Assembly (NCBI GenBank): GCA_964472095.1
Contig: CAYYIV010000010.1
Span: 75,502 to 139,501, forward strand
Length of the DNA: 64,000 nucleotides
Reading direction: 5' to 3'
From: Pelagibius sp964472095
GTDB lineage: Bacteria; Pseudomonadota; Alphaproteobacteria; Kiloniellales; Kiloniellaceae
The number at the start of each line of letters is the position of its first letter. Positions within the stretch are counted from its first letter, which is position 1. The notes beneath the pieces were generated by a model. The model was not told where the DNA came from and searched no databases. It saw nothing but the letters and a program-made list of their open reading frames with translations. Shown here piece after piece: positions 25,495 through 34,493 of the stretch. The position numbers and the translations under genes were made by a program.

Positions 25495-26325
25495 ATGGCC
25501 CGTGAAGCCACCCGCAGCCGCAAAATCGCCTTCACCGCCTTCGCCTGGCTGGTCGGCCTGACGCTGTTCTTCCCCGTCCTCTGGACCATCCTGACCAGCT
25601 TCAAGACCGAAGGCGAGGCCATCGCGACGCCCCCGAGCTTCCTCTTCTTCGAGTGGACCTTGGAGAACTACTTCGAAGTGCAGAGCCGTTCCAACTACCT
25701 CAGGCACGCCATGAACTCCGTGGTGATTTCCGTAGGTTCCACGGCACTCGGCCTGCTGGTAGCAATTCCTGCCGCCTGGGCCATGGCCTTCGCGCCGACC
25801 AAGCACACCAAGAACATCCTGATGTGGATGCTCTCCACCAAGATGCTTCCGGCCGTGGGCGTTCTGGTACCGATCTTCCTGATGTTCCGCGACTTCGGCC
25901 TGCTCGACACGCGCACTGGCCTGGTCGGCGTGTTGATGCTTATGAACCTGCCGATCATCGTCTGGATGCTCTACACCTACTTCAAGGAGATTCCCGGCGA
26001 GATTCTAGAGGCGGCGCGCATGGATGGTGCTTCGCTGGGCAAGGAGATCGTATACGTGCTGGCACCGATGGCCGTGCCCGGCATTGCCTCGACGATGCTC
26101 CTCAACATCATCCTCGCCTGGAACGAGGCTTTTTGGACCTTGAATCTGACGTCATCCCAGGCGGCGCCACTGACCGCTTTCATAGCGTCCTATTCGAGCC
26201 CGGAAGGGTTATTCTGGGCCAAGCTGTCGGCGGCCTCGACGCTCGCCATTGCGCCGATCCTGGTCATGGGCTGGTTCAGCCAGAAGCAACTGGTGCGCGG
26301 CCTGACCTTCGGCGCGGTCAAATAA
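25495..26325 (+). CDS. smoG: polyol ABC transporter permease
   Basis: A 276-residue MalG-type permease: N-terminal helix (FAWLVGLTLFFPVLWTILTS), the region TEGEAIATPPSFLFFEWTLE and the coupling loop LEAARMDGASLGKEIVYVLA. It pairs with SmoF. The stop is 13 bp before the ATPase gene, which has its own AAGGAG ribosome site. Confidence 0.9.
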   Translation: MAREATRSRKIAFTAFAWLVGLTLFFPVLWTILTSFKTEGEAIATPPSFLFFEWTLENYFEVQSRSNYLRHAMNSVVISVGSTALGLLVAIPAAWAMAFAPTKHTKNILMWMLSTKMLPAVGVLVPIFLMFRDFGLLDTRTGLVGVLMLMNLPIIVWMLYTYFKEIPGEILEAARMDGASLGKEIVYVLAPMAVPGIASTMLLNIILAWNEAFWTLNLTSSQAAPLTAFIASYSSPEGLFWAKLSAASTLAIAPILVMGWFSQKQLVRGLTFGAVK

Positions 26326-26338
26326 GGAGTAGGAAACC

Positions 26339-27336
<998 letters not shown>

Positions 27337-27337
<1 letters not shown>

Positions 27338-28110
27338 TGCAGCGCCTGGCGGGCAAGACAGCGCTGATTACCGGCGCGGCGCGCGGCATCGGCGTCTCCT
27401 TTGCCCAGGCTTACGCGGCCGAAGGGGCGACCGTGGCGCTGGGCGATATCGACCTGCCGCGCGCCGAGGCCGCAGCGGCTGCGATCGGGCCCGCGGCTTT
27501 CGCCGTCGCACTTGACGTCACAGAGCAGGCCTCGATCGAAGCGGCGGTCGCGGCCGTTGAGCACCGTGCCGGCGGCATCGACATTCTGGTGAACAACGCA
27601 GCCCTGTTCGACCTTGCGCCAATCGTGGAGATCACCCGCGCGAGCTACGACCGGGTGTTCTCGGTGAACGTCGCTGGCATGCTCTTCACCCTGCAATCGG
27701 TGGCGCGCGCGATGATCCGGCGCGGCCGCGGCGGCAAGATCATCAACATGGCGAGCCAGGCCGGGCGGCGCGGCGAAGCCTTGGTGGCGGTTTACTGCGC
27801 CAGTAAGGCGGCGGTGATCAGCATCACCCAGTCGGCCGCCCTCAATCTCGTCGAGCACCGCATCAACGTGAATGCCATCGCACCCGGCGTGGTGGACGGC
27901 GAACACTGGGAGGGCGTCGACGCCCTCTTCGCGAAGTATGAAAAGCGCCCGCTTGGAGAAAAGAAGCGCTTGGCCGGGGAAGCCGTGCCTTTTGGTCGTA
28001 TGGGGCGAGCCGAGGATCTGACCGGCATGGCGATCTTCCTGGCGAGCGCCGAGAGCGACTACATCGTCGGCCAAACCTACAACGTGGACGGCGGCAACTG
28101 GTTGAGCTGA
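27337..28110 (+). CDS. sorbitol dehydrogenase-like short-chain dehydrogenase (SmoS type)
   Basis: A 257-residue SDR with the NAD-binding TGAARGIG motif near residue 13, NNAALFD, active-site Ser in MASQAGRRGEA and the catalytic YxxxK in VYCASKAAV. The sequence resembles Rhodobacter-type sorbitol (L-iditol 2-) dehydrogenase SmoS, encoded next to smoEFGK in other alphaproteobacteria. It would oxidise a polyol to the ketose in the cytoplasm. Start is the ATG overlapping the smoK stop (TGATG). Exact polyol specificity is not readable from the sequence. Confidence 0.87.
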
Positions 28111-28123
28111 AAGGCCTGGTCAA

Positions 28124-28900
28124 ATGTATCTCGAGAAACTGAAGCTGGACGGTCGCGTCGCCGTCGTCACCGGGGGCGGGCAGGGCATCGGTGCCGCCTG
28201 CGCCCAGGCGCTGGGCGAGGCGGGCGCCAGGGTGGTCATCGCCGAGCTCGTGCCGGAGCGCGCGAAGGCCTGCGTCGATGCGCTGGCCGCGCAGGGCATC
28301 GACGCCGAAGCCGTGGCGCTGGACGTCACCCAGTCCTCCTCGGTCGACGCGGTGGCTGCCAAGGTGGTGAAGGACCACGGCCGCGTCGATATCCTGGTGA
28401 ACAATGCCGGGGTTGCCAGGAGCGACGTGCGGGCCGAGGACACCAGCGACGAGCACTGGCGTTTCCACATGGATGTCAACGTCGACGGCCTGTTCTGGTG
28501 CTGCCGCGCCTTCGGCCGGCAGATGCTGGAGCAGGGCAGCGGCGCCATCGTCAACATCGGCTCGATGTCGGGCTTCATCGTGAACAAGCCGCAGCCGCAG
28601 TCTTTCTACAACGCCTCCAAGGCGGCGGTGCATCACCTGACACGCTCGCTGGCGGCGGAGTGGGGCGCGCGCGGTGTGCGGGTCAACGCGGTGGCGCCGA
28701 CCTACATCGAGACGCCTCTGACCTCCTTCGGCATCAAGGAGAATCCGGAGATGTACAAGGTCTGGCTCGACATGACCCCGATGGGCCGCGTCGGCCAGCC
28801 GGAGGAGATCGCTTCGGTGGTGCACTTCCTGGCCTCCGACGCCGCCAGCCTGGTCACCGGCGCCATCGTCGTGGCCGACGGCGGCTATACCTGCTGGTAG
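28124..28900 (+). CDS. short-chain dehydrogenase, polyol dehydrogenase-like
   Basis: A 258-residue SDR, second of two adjacent ones and clearly different from the first. NAD motif TGGGQGIG, NNAGVARSD, Ser in NIGSMSGFI, and YxxxK in FYNASKAAV are intact. The MSGFIVNKPQPQ segment is typical of arabinitol/galactitol-type dehydrogenases. With two dehydrogenases and a pentulose-type kinase, the operon could handle more than one polyol, e.g. an arabitol or ribitol in addition to sorbitol. That use is inference. Confidence 0.85.
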   Translation: MYLEKLKLDGRVAVVTGGGQGIGAACAQALGEAGARVVIAELVPERAKACVDALAAQGIDAEAVALDVTQSSSVDAVAAKVVKDHGRVDILVNNAGVARSDVRAEDTSDEHWRFHMDVNVDGLFWCCRAFGRQMLEQGSGAIVNIGSMSGFIVNKPQPQSFYNASKAAVHHLTRSLAAEWGARGVRVNAVAPTYIETPLTSFGIKENPEMYKVWLDMTPMGRVGQPEEIASVVHFLASDAASLVTGAIVVADGGYTCW

Positions 28901-29599
28901 GTGGGCGTGGCGGCGGCGCCGATCGGGCTCGTTATCTTCGACTGCGACGGCGTGCTGGTGGACAGCGAGCCGCTGGCCATGCGCGTCCTGCTGCAGTTGC
29001 TCTCCGATGCCGGTGCGGTTCTGGTGCCCGAGGAGGCCTATGAGGCCTTCCTCGGCCGCAGCCTCGCCTCGGTCTGCGAGATACTGCGCCGCGACTACGA
29101 TGTCGCTCTCGGCGACGACGCCCTGGAGCGTATGCGCCGCGACCTCAACGCGGCGATCCGTAGCGACCTGCAGCCGATCCCCGGCATTACTGAGACCCTC
29201 GAAACCCTCGGCCGGCCGTTCTGCGTGGCCTCCTCCAGCCAGGTCGAGCGGATCCGGCTCTCGCTGCAGGTCACCGGTCTGGCCGGGTATTTCGGCGACG
29301 ATGTCTTCAGTGCCACCATGGTCGCCCACGGCAAGCCGGCCCCCGACCTCTTCCTCTATGCGGCGGAGCGGATGCAAGTCGAGCCCGGGCGTTGTATGGT
29401 GGTGGAAGACAGTCCGGCAGGCGTGAGTGCCGCACTGCAGGCCGGCATGCGGGTTGTCGGATTCACCGGCGGCAGCCATGCGCGCCTGGCGTCCCACCGC
29501 CGCCGCCTGGCGGCCTTGAATCCGCACGGGATGCTGGACGATATGCTGGGCCTCCCCGGTCTGCTGCGCGGTTTGGAGAAAGGCCGGAAGGTTTCCTGA
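28901..29599 (+). CDS. HAD-superfamily phosphatase / beta-phosphoglucomutase-like
   Basis: A 232-residue HAD hydrolase of the beta-PGM/phosphoglycolate-phosphatase type. Motif I is FDCDGVLVDSE, motif II VASSS, motif III Lys in HGKPAPD, and motif IV VVEDSPAGV. It probably dephosphorylates a sugar or polyol phosphate. The GTG start directly abuts the preceding stop, and a second GTG lies six bases on. The stop overlaps the kinase start (TGATG). Confidence 0.87.
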   Translation: MGVAAAPIGLVIFDCDGVLVDSEPLAMRVLLQLLSDAGAVLVPEEAYEAFLGRSLASVCEILRRDYDVALGDDALERMRRDLNAAIRSDLQPIPGITETLETLGRPFCVASSSQVERIRLSLQVTGLAGYFGDDVFSATMVAHGKPAPDLFLYAAERMQVEPGRCMVVEDSPAGVSAALQAGMRVVGFTGGSHARLASHRRRLAALNPHGMLDDMLGLPGLLRGLEKGRKVS

Positions 29600-31194
29600 T
29601 GGGCGATTTGGTGGTGGGCGTGGACGTCGGCACGGGCAGTGCCCGGGCCGGCGTGTTGAGCCGGGAGGGGGCGCTGCTGGGGCGTGGCGAGCAGGCCATC
29701 GATCTGCATCAGCCGCAGACGAACCACAGCGAGCACGATTCCGAGCAGATCTGGTCGGCGGTCGGCACGGCATTGCGCGCCGCGCTGGCGGTGGCCGGCG
29801 CCCGGGCGGAGGACGTTGCCGGCATTTCCTTCGATGCCACCTGTTCGCTGGTGGTGCGCGACCGCGCCGGCCGGCAACTCAGCGTCTCGACCTCCGGCGA
29901 AGCGCGCTGGGACACCATCGTCTGGCTCGACCACCGCGCCTTGGCGGAGGCCGAGGAGTGCACCGCCACCGGTCACCGGGTACTCGACTACATCGGCGGC
30001 GTGATGTCGCCGGAAATGGAGACGCCGAAGCTGATGTGGCTGCGGCGCAACCTGCCGCAGTGCTGGGCCGACGCCGGCTACTTCTTCGACCTCGCCGATT
30101 TCCTGACCTGGAAAGCCAGCGGCAGCACGGCGCGCTCGCAGTGCACCGTCACCTGCAAGTGGACATACCTCGGTCACGAAAGCCCGGGGTGGCAGCAGGA
30201 CTTCTTCGAGACCGTCGGCATTCCCGACATGTTGGAGCGGGGTGGTCTGCCGGCGGTAGCGAGCCCGATCGGCCAGGACCTCGGCCCGCTGACGGCAGCA
30301 GCGGCAGCGGACCTCGGCCTCACCACCGCCTGCAGGGTCGGCGCCGGCCTCATCGATGCCCATGCCGGCGCGCTGGGCGTGCTCGGTGCCTATGCCGCCG
30401 ACCGCAGTGCCATCGACCGGCACCTGGCGCTGATCGCCGGCACCTCGAGCTGCATCATGGCGCTCTCCGCCGAAGAGCGACCGACCCAGGGCGTCTGGGG
30501 ACCTTACTACGGCGCGGTGCTGCCGGCCTGCTGGCTGAACGAGGGCGGTCAGTCGGCGACCGGCGCGCTGCTCGACCACATCATCCGCTGGCACGGCGCC
30601 GGCGGCGTGCCCGACGGCGCCATGCATCGCCGCATCGCCGAGCGGGTGATGGAGTTGCGTCGGACGGAGGGGCTCGATCTCGCCGGACGTCTGCACGTGC
30701 TGCCGGACTTCCACGGCAACCGCTCGCCGTTGGCCGACCCCCATGCGGTTGGCGTGATCAGCGGGCTCACTCTCGATTCCTCTTTCGACAGCCTTTGCCG
30801 GCTCTACTGGCGCGGTGCCGTTGGCATTGCGCTGGGCGTGCGCCACATCCTGGAGGCGCTTAACGCGCGCGGCTACGGCATCGACACCCTGCATGTCACC
30901 GGCGGCCACCTGAAGAATCCGCTGCTCATGGAGCTCTATGCCGACGCTGCCGGCTGCACGGTGATCGAGCCGGCCGCCGAGGACGCCGTGCTGCTCGGCA
31001 GCGGCATGGTGGCGGCCACCGCGGCCGGCTTCTACCCCAGCCTGGTGGAGGCTGCCGGCGGCATGCAGCGCGGCGGCCGTGAGCGCCGTCCCAATGCCGC
31101 CGCGCGGGCACGCTTCGACCGCGACTACGCGGTCTTCCTGAAGATGCACGCGCAGCGGCAGGAGCTCGACCGGCTTGCCGGCGGCGGAGCCTAG
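29599..31194 (+). CDS. FGGY-family carbohydrate kinase (D-ribulokinase-like)
   Basis: A 531-residue sugar kinase of the FGGY family. The N-terminal phosphate loop is VVGVDVGTGSARAGV; later segments include CLAGTSS-like IAGTSSCIMALS, GGQSATGALLDH and the ATP-binding VTGGHLKNPLLMELYADA. Length and motifs fit the ribulokinase-like subgroup that phosphorylates D-ribulose or a related ketose. As the last gene after two polyol dehydrogenases, it would feed the ketose into the pentose phosphate pathway. The start overlaps the HAD gene's stop; the stop codon lies inside the first base of a large palindrome. Confidence 0.88.
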   Translation: MGDLVVGVDVGTGSARAGVLSREGALLGRGEQAIDLHQPQTNHSEHDSEQIWSAVGTALRAALAVAGARAEDVAGISFDATCSLVVRDRAGRQLSVSTSGEARWDTIVWLDHRALAEAEECTATGHRVLDYIGGVMSPEMETPKLMWLRRNLPQCWADAGYFFDLADFLTWKASGSTARSQCTVTCKWTYLGHESPGWQQDFFETVGIPDMLERGGLPAVASPIGQDLGPLTAAAAADLGLTTACRVGAGLIDAHAGALGVLGAYAADRSAIDRHLALIAGTSSCIMALSAEERPTQGVWGPYYGAVLPACWLNEGGQSATGALLDHIIRWHGAGGVPDGAMHRRIAERVMELRRTEGLDLAGRLHVLPDFHGNRSPLADPHAVGVISGLTLDSSFDSLCRLYWRGAVGIALGVRHILEALNARGYGIDTLHVTGGHLKNPLLMELYADAAGCTVIEPAAEDAVLLGSGMVAATAAGFYPSLVEAAGGMQRGGRERRPNAAARARFDRDYAVFLKMHAQRQELDRLAGGGA

Positions 31195-31254
31195 ATCGGA
31201 TCGCGGTCAGACGGAACCACTCGGTGGTTCCGTCTGACCGCGTGAATCCGATCT
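31193..31254. repeat. large hairpin repeat 1 after the polyol operon
   Basis: Outer arms AGATCGGAT (31193-31201) and ATCCGATCT (31246-31254) plus perfect 19-bp inner arms at 31202-31220 and 31224-31242 around a TCG loop, 28 bp of stem in all with a 3-base bulge. It overlaps the kinase stop codon and may double as a transcript-end structure, though no T run follows. The form is that of a dispersed palindromic element. Confidence 0.8.
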
Positions 31255-31266
31255 AATTCAAACGGG

Positions 31267-31330
31267 TAGAGCAGATTCACACGGTCGATGGATCGCCGAA
31301 GGCGATCCCATGCGACCGTGATCTGCTCTA
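31267..31330. repeat. large hairpin repeat 2 after the polyol operon
   Basis: Three nested perfect arms: TAGAGCAGAT/ATCTGCTCTA (31267-31276, 31321-31330), CACGGTCG/CGACCGTG (31280-31287, 31313-31320) and GGATCGCC/GGCGATCC (31290-31297, 31301-31308) around GAA. It sits 12 bp after repeat 1 and has the same nested design but different sequence. Confidence 0.8.
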
Positions 31331-31380
31331 GGCGGCATCTGCCTGCATTTTAGGCGCAGCAACTGCGTTGCATAATTTAT

Positions 31381-31430
31381 AGACAAACAAGTCTGACCAT
31401 TCTTCTACGAACATTCGTATTCGAAGAATG
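31381..31430. promoter_or_regulatory. candidate upstream activator dyad for the guanidine operon
   Basis: AGAC-(6)-GTCT at 31381-31394 is followed by CATTCTTC-TACGAA (31398-31411), CA, then TTCGTA-TTC-GAAGAATG (31414-31430), a long dyad interrupted by three bases. It lies 55-105 bp upstream of the sigma-54 -24 element, the usual distance for an enhancer-binding protein. It does not match the NtrC box I know (TGCACC-N5-GGTGCA), so the activator is unidentified. Confidence 0.4.
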
Positions 31431-31485
31431 TCGCCCTCCCAAGGATTCCCCCGGCTTTTGCCGCGTGCTGCACGGCACGGCTCTC

Positions 31486-31501
31486 TGGCACGGCGCTTGC
31501 T
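31486..31501 (+). promoter_or_regulatory. sigma-54 promoter of the guanidine operon
   Basis: TGGCACGGCGCTTGCT matches the sigma-54 consensus TGGCACR-N4-TTGCW at every defined position, with GG at 31487-31488 and GC at 31499-31500 in correct 10-bp phasing. The predicted start of transcription, about 12 bases after the GC, falls at 31511-31512, exactly where the riboswitch aptamer begins. Confidence 0.85.
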
Positions 31502-31509
31502 GATAGTTC

Positions 31510-31632
31510 CGGTGCAGGGCGTCTAGGGTTCCGGCCGTCGGTAAGACGGTGCCTGGTCCGAGAGATGCACTCCGGGGCGCCAATTCGTTCCGGACACACG
31601 GCGGGCCAAAATCCCGGGAGATCACTGCAAGA
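31510..31632 (+). promoter_or_regulatory. guanidine-I riboswitch aptamer (ykkC class, subtype 1)
   Basis: The conserved ykkC elements appear in order: CTAGGGTTCCGG at 31523-31534, a small hairpin CCGTC/GACGG (31535-31549), CTGGTCCGAGAG at 31553-31564, a helix GTCCG/CGGAC (31556-31560 with 31591-31595), ACACGG at 31595-31600 and the 3' block CCAAAATCCCGGGAGA ending at 31621. Flanking TGCAG (31513-31517) and CTGCA (31625-31629) can close the outer helix. This RNA binds guanidinium and usually turns expression on. It precedes an ABC transporter and a guanidine-hydrolase-type enzyme, which agrees with its ligand. Confidence 0.93.
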
Positions 31633-31722
31633 GGTCTGAGGCCAGCTTCAGAACTCCTCTTCAGGTGTTTCTGGGTCGGGCTGAAGACCTCCGGTCGATA
31701 ACGACGAGATCGAACAGGAGGT
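31631..31722 (+). promoter_or_regulatory. riboswitch expression platform, translational type
   Basis: ACCTCC at 31687-31692 is complementary to the ribosome-binding site GGAGGT at 31717-31722. GAGGT at 31631-31635, directly after the aptamer, can instead pair with ACCTC (31687-31691), helped by CTTCAG (31646-31651 or 31659-31664) with CTGAAG (31681-31686). These two pairings exclude each other, so the leader looks like a switch that hides or frees the ribosome site of the binding-protein gene. No intrinsic terminator is seen. The model is drawn from base complementarity only. Confidence 0.65.
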
Positions 31723-31727
31723 TTGGG

Positions 31728-32813
31728 ATGCTGCGTTACGTTTCGTTGAAAGCTTGCACGCGAGGTCTGCTCTGCGTGGCGGTCGCGGCCCTGGCTCTGG
31801 CCGCGCAGCCGGCGGCCGCTGCCAAGAAGGAGAGCTTCCGGGTGGCCTGGTCCATCTATGTCGGCTGGATGCCCTGGGCCTACGCGGCCGAGAAGGGCAT
31901 CGTCGACAAGTGGGCCGAGAAGTACGGCATCGAGATCGAGGTCGTACAGATCAACGACTACATCGAATCCATCAACCAGTTCACCGCCGGCGCCTTCGAC
32001 GGTTGCGTCATGACCAACATGGACGCGCTGTCCATTCCGGCCGGCGGCGGCCTCGATTCCACGGCGCTCATCATCGGCGACTTCTCCAACGGCAACGATG
32101 GCGTCGTGGTGAAGGGCGACCTGACCCTGGCTGATCTCCGGGGCAAGAGCGTCAACCTGGTGGAGCTCTCGGTCTCCCATTATCTGCTGGCGCGGGCGCT
32201 GGATGCTGGCGGCATCGCCGAGCGCGACCTTACCGTGGTGAACACCTCCGACGCCGACATGGTGGCGGCTTTCAAGACACCCGATGTGGAGGCGGTGGTG
32301 ACCTGGAACCCGCTGCTCAGCGAGATCGCCGCGGAGCCCGGCGCGGCGGTGCTCTACACCTCGGCCGACATTCCCGGCGAGATCATCGACATGATGGTGG
32401 TGAACACCGAGACCCTGGCCGACAACCCCGACTTCGGCAAGGCCCTGGTCGGCGCCTGGTACGAGACCATGTCGATCATGATGAAGGACGACGCCGAGGG
32501 CCGGGCGGCGCGCACTTTCATGGGCGAGCAGTCGGGTACCGACCTGGCCGGTTATGACGCCCAGCTCGCTACCACCAAGATGTTCTACGCGCCGCAGGAA
32601 GCCGTCGACTTCGCCAACGGCGAGAAGCTCCTCGAGACCATGGACGTCGTGCGCAACTTCCTCTTCGACCACGGCATCCTGGGTGAGGGCGCGCCAAGCC
32701 CCGACTACGTCGGCATGGCCTTTCCCGGCGGCAGCAGTCTCGGCGACGGCGCCAACACCAAGCTGCGTTTCGACACCGGCTTCATGAAGATGGCTGCGGA
32801 CGGCGCGCTCTAG
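31728..32813 (+). CDS. ABC transporter substrate-binding protein, probable guanidine/urea-region type
   Basis: A 361-residue periplasmic binding protein of the NrtA/TauA-like class, closest in feature to binding proteins found beside urea (guanidine) carboxylase genes. Signal peptide: LLCVAVAALALAAQPAAA. Typical segments are SIYVGWMPWAYAAEKGIVDK, INQFTAGAFDGCVMTNMDAL and IGDFSNGNDGVVVKGDLTL. The ATG follows AGGAGGT by six bases, and that site lies in the riboswitch expression platform. With the riboswitch upstream and guanidine hydrolase downstream, guanidine is the likely ligand. There is no carboxylase gene in the window. Confidence 0.88.
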   Translation: MLRYVSLKACTRGLLCVAVAALALAAQPAAAAKKESFRVAWSIYVGWMPWAYAAEKGIVDKWAEKYGIEIEVVQINDYIESINQFTAGAFDGCVMTNMDALSIPAGGGLDSTALIIGDFSNGNDGVVVKGDLTLADLRGKSVNLVELSVSHYLLARALDAGGIAERDLTVVNTSDADMVAAFKTPDVEAVVTWNPLLSEIAAEPGAAVLYTSADIPGEIIDMMVVNTETLADNPDFGKALVGAWYETMSIMMKDDAEGRAARTFMGEQSGTDLAGYDAQLATTKMFYAPQEAVDFANGEKLLETMDVVRNFLFDHGILGEGAPSPDYVGMAFPGGSSLGDGANTKLRFDTGFMKMAADGAL

Positions 32814-32865
32814 GAAACCTCGGCAACGGCGAGGGGAGTCCGTTGGCATTCATGGGGCGGCGTCC

Positions 32866-33687
32866 ATGGGGAGGTTGATCAATCGGCGGCCTGGACGGGC
32901 GGGGCAATTTTTGCTTGGCGCCTTGCCCTTCATCCTCCTGGCCGCCGCCTACCTCGTGGCTTCCGACGCCCGCCTGGCGGTGAACCCGAACGACAAGCTG
33001 CTGCCTTCGCTGGCGAGCTTCGCCGACGCGATCGACCGCCTCGCCTTTCAGCCGGATCCGCGCAAGGGGACCTACATTCTATGGGACGACACCTTGGCAA
33101 GCCTGTTGCGTCTGAGCCTCGGCCTTTCGGTGGCGACGGGAATCGGGCTCTGCGCCGGCGTGGCGATCGGGCTGCTTCCGCTGTTCCGGGCCGCCTTCGC
33201 GCCGGTAGTGGCGGTGCTCTCCGTGGTGCCGCCGCTGGCCGTGCTGCCGATCCTGTTCATCGTCTTCGGCCTCGGCGAGCTGGCCAAGGTGACGCTGATC
33301 GTCATCGGCGTGACGCCCTTCATGGTGCGCGACCTCTCGATGTCGGTGGCGGGTCTGCCGCGCGAGCAGCTGGTGAAGGCGCAGACCCTCGGCGCCTCCA
33401 CCTGGCAGATCGTCACCCGTGTGGTGCTGCCGCAGACCCTGCCGCGCCTCATCAGCGCCCTCAGGCTCTCGCTTGGCCCGGCCTGGCTGTTCCTCATATC
33501 CAGCGAGGCCATCGCCGCGACCGAAGGGCTCGGCTATCGCATTTTCCTGGTGCGCCGCTACCTGGCGATGGACGTGATCCTGCCGTACGTCGCCTGGATC
33601 ACGCTGCTCGCCTTCCTGCTCGACTGGCTGCTGCAGCGGATGTCGCGCCGCGCCTTCGACTGGATGCCGGGGGAGCGCATGCTGTGA
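32866..33687 (+). CDS. ABC transporter permease of the guanidine operon
   Basis: A 273-residue permease of the SsuC/TauC/NrtB type: N-terminal helix FLLGALPFILLAAAYLVAS, several further helices, and the coupling loop LVKAQTLGASTWQIVTRVVLP. It is transcribed after the riboswitch-controlled binding-protein gene and overlaps the ATPase start by GTGA. By position it imports the compound sensed by the riboswitch. Confidence 0.88.
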   Translation: MGRLINRRPGRAGQFLLGALPFILLAAAYLVASDARLAVNPNDKLLPSLASFADAIDRLAFQPDPRKGTYILWDDTLASLLRLSLGLSVATGIGLCAGVAIGLLPLFRAAFAPVVAVLSVVPPLAVLPILFIVFGLGELAKVTLIVIGVTPFMVRDLSMSVAGLPREQLVKAQTLGASTWQIVTRVVLPQTLPRLISALRLSLGPAWLFLISSEAIAATEGLGYRIFLVRRYLAMDVILPYVAWITLLAFLLDWLLQRMSRRAFDWMPGERML

Positions 33688-34493
33688 GCCTGATCTCCGT
33701 GCGAAATCTCTCGGTCACCTACGGTGAACTCGTCGTTCTGGAGCGCATCAACCTTGAGGTTGATGCGCAGGAGTTCTGCACCATTGTTGGCGCCAGCGGT
33801 TGCGGCAAGTCGACCTTCCTGCGCCTGCTGCTCAGCGAGGAGCGGCCCACGGGGGGTGAAATCCACATCGCCGGCGCGCCGATCGCCGACGAGCCGCAGG
33901 TCGACCGCGGCGTGGTGTTCCAGCGCTATTCGGTGTTTCCCCACCTGACGGTGATGGAGAACCTCATCCTGCCGACCGAACTGGCCGGGTCGCGGCTCTG
34001 CGGGCGCTTCTTCGGCGCCCGGCGCCGGCTGGCCATGGCGGAAGCCGAACACCTGCTGGAGCGGGTCGGTCTCAGCCATGCCCGCAATGCCTACCCCAAG
34101 ACACTCTCCGGCGGCATGCAGCAGCGCCTCGCCATCGCCCAGGCGCTCGTCCCCAAGCCGAAGGTGTTGTTGCTCGACGAACCCTTCGGCGCGCTCGACC
34201 CGGGCACCCGCCAGCGCATGCACGAGATCATTCTGTCGCTCTGGGAGGAGGAGAAGATGACCGTCTTCATGGTGACTCACGATCTCCAGGAGGGCTTCAA
34301 GCTGGGCACCCGCCTGCTGGTCTTCGACAAGCTGCGCTGGGACCCGCAGGCGCCGGAGGCCTACGGCGCGACCATCACCTACGACCTGCCGATCGACCGG
34401 CGCCACGGCCTGCCGGAGGCGCTGACGGTCAGCCCGGGAGCATTCGACAAGCAGACCCCAACCCATGAAGGACCCCTCGATGTTCTGCAGTGA
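33684..34493 (+). CDS. ABC transporter ATPase of the guanidine operon
   Basis: A 269-residue ABC ATPase with Walker A GASGCGKST, signature LSGGMQQRLAIAQAL, Walker B LLLDEPFGALDP and switch VTHDLQEG. A C-terminal extension of about 50 residues (LRWDPQAPEAYGATITYDLP) resembles that of the urea-carboxylase-region ATPases. The GTG start overlaps the permease stop (GTGA). Its end overlaps the hydrolase gene by 14-29 bp depending on that gene's start. Confidence 0.9.
   Translation: MSLISVRNLSVTYGELVVLERINLEVDAQEFCTIVGASGCGKSTFLRLLLSEERPTGGEIHIAGAPIADEPQVDRGVVFQRYSVFPHLTVMENLILPTELAGSRLCGRFFGARRRLAMAEAEHLLERVGLSHARNAYPKTLSGGMQQRLAIAQALVPKPKVLLLDEPFGALDPGTRQRMHEIILSLWEEEKMTVFMVTHDLQEGFKLGTRLLVFDKLRWDPQAPEAYGATITYDLPIDRRHGLPEALTVSPGAFDKQTPTHEGPLDVLQ

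Noticed and set aside
31300..31485. NtrC binding boxes upstream of the sigma-54 promoter
   Set aside because: No TGCACC-N5-GGTGCA match. TGCATTTTAGGCGCA is 15 bp long rather than 17 and a weak fit, so I list only the unidentified dyad.
31728..32813. Calling the transporter at 31728-34493 a nitrate or taurine system
   Set aside because: The superfamily is shared, but the riboswitch, the urea-carboxylase-region-type binding protein features and the coupled hydrolase point to guanidine.
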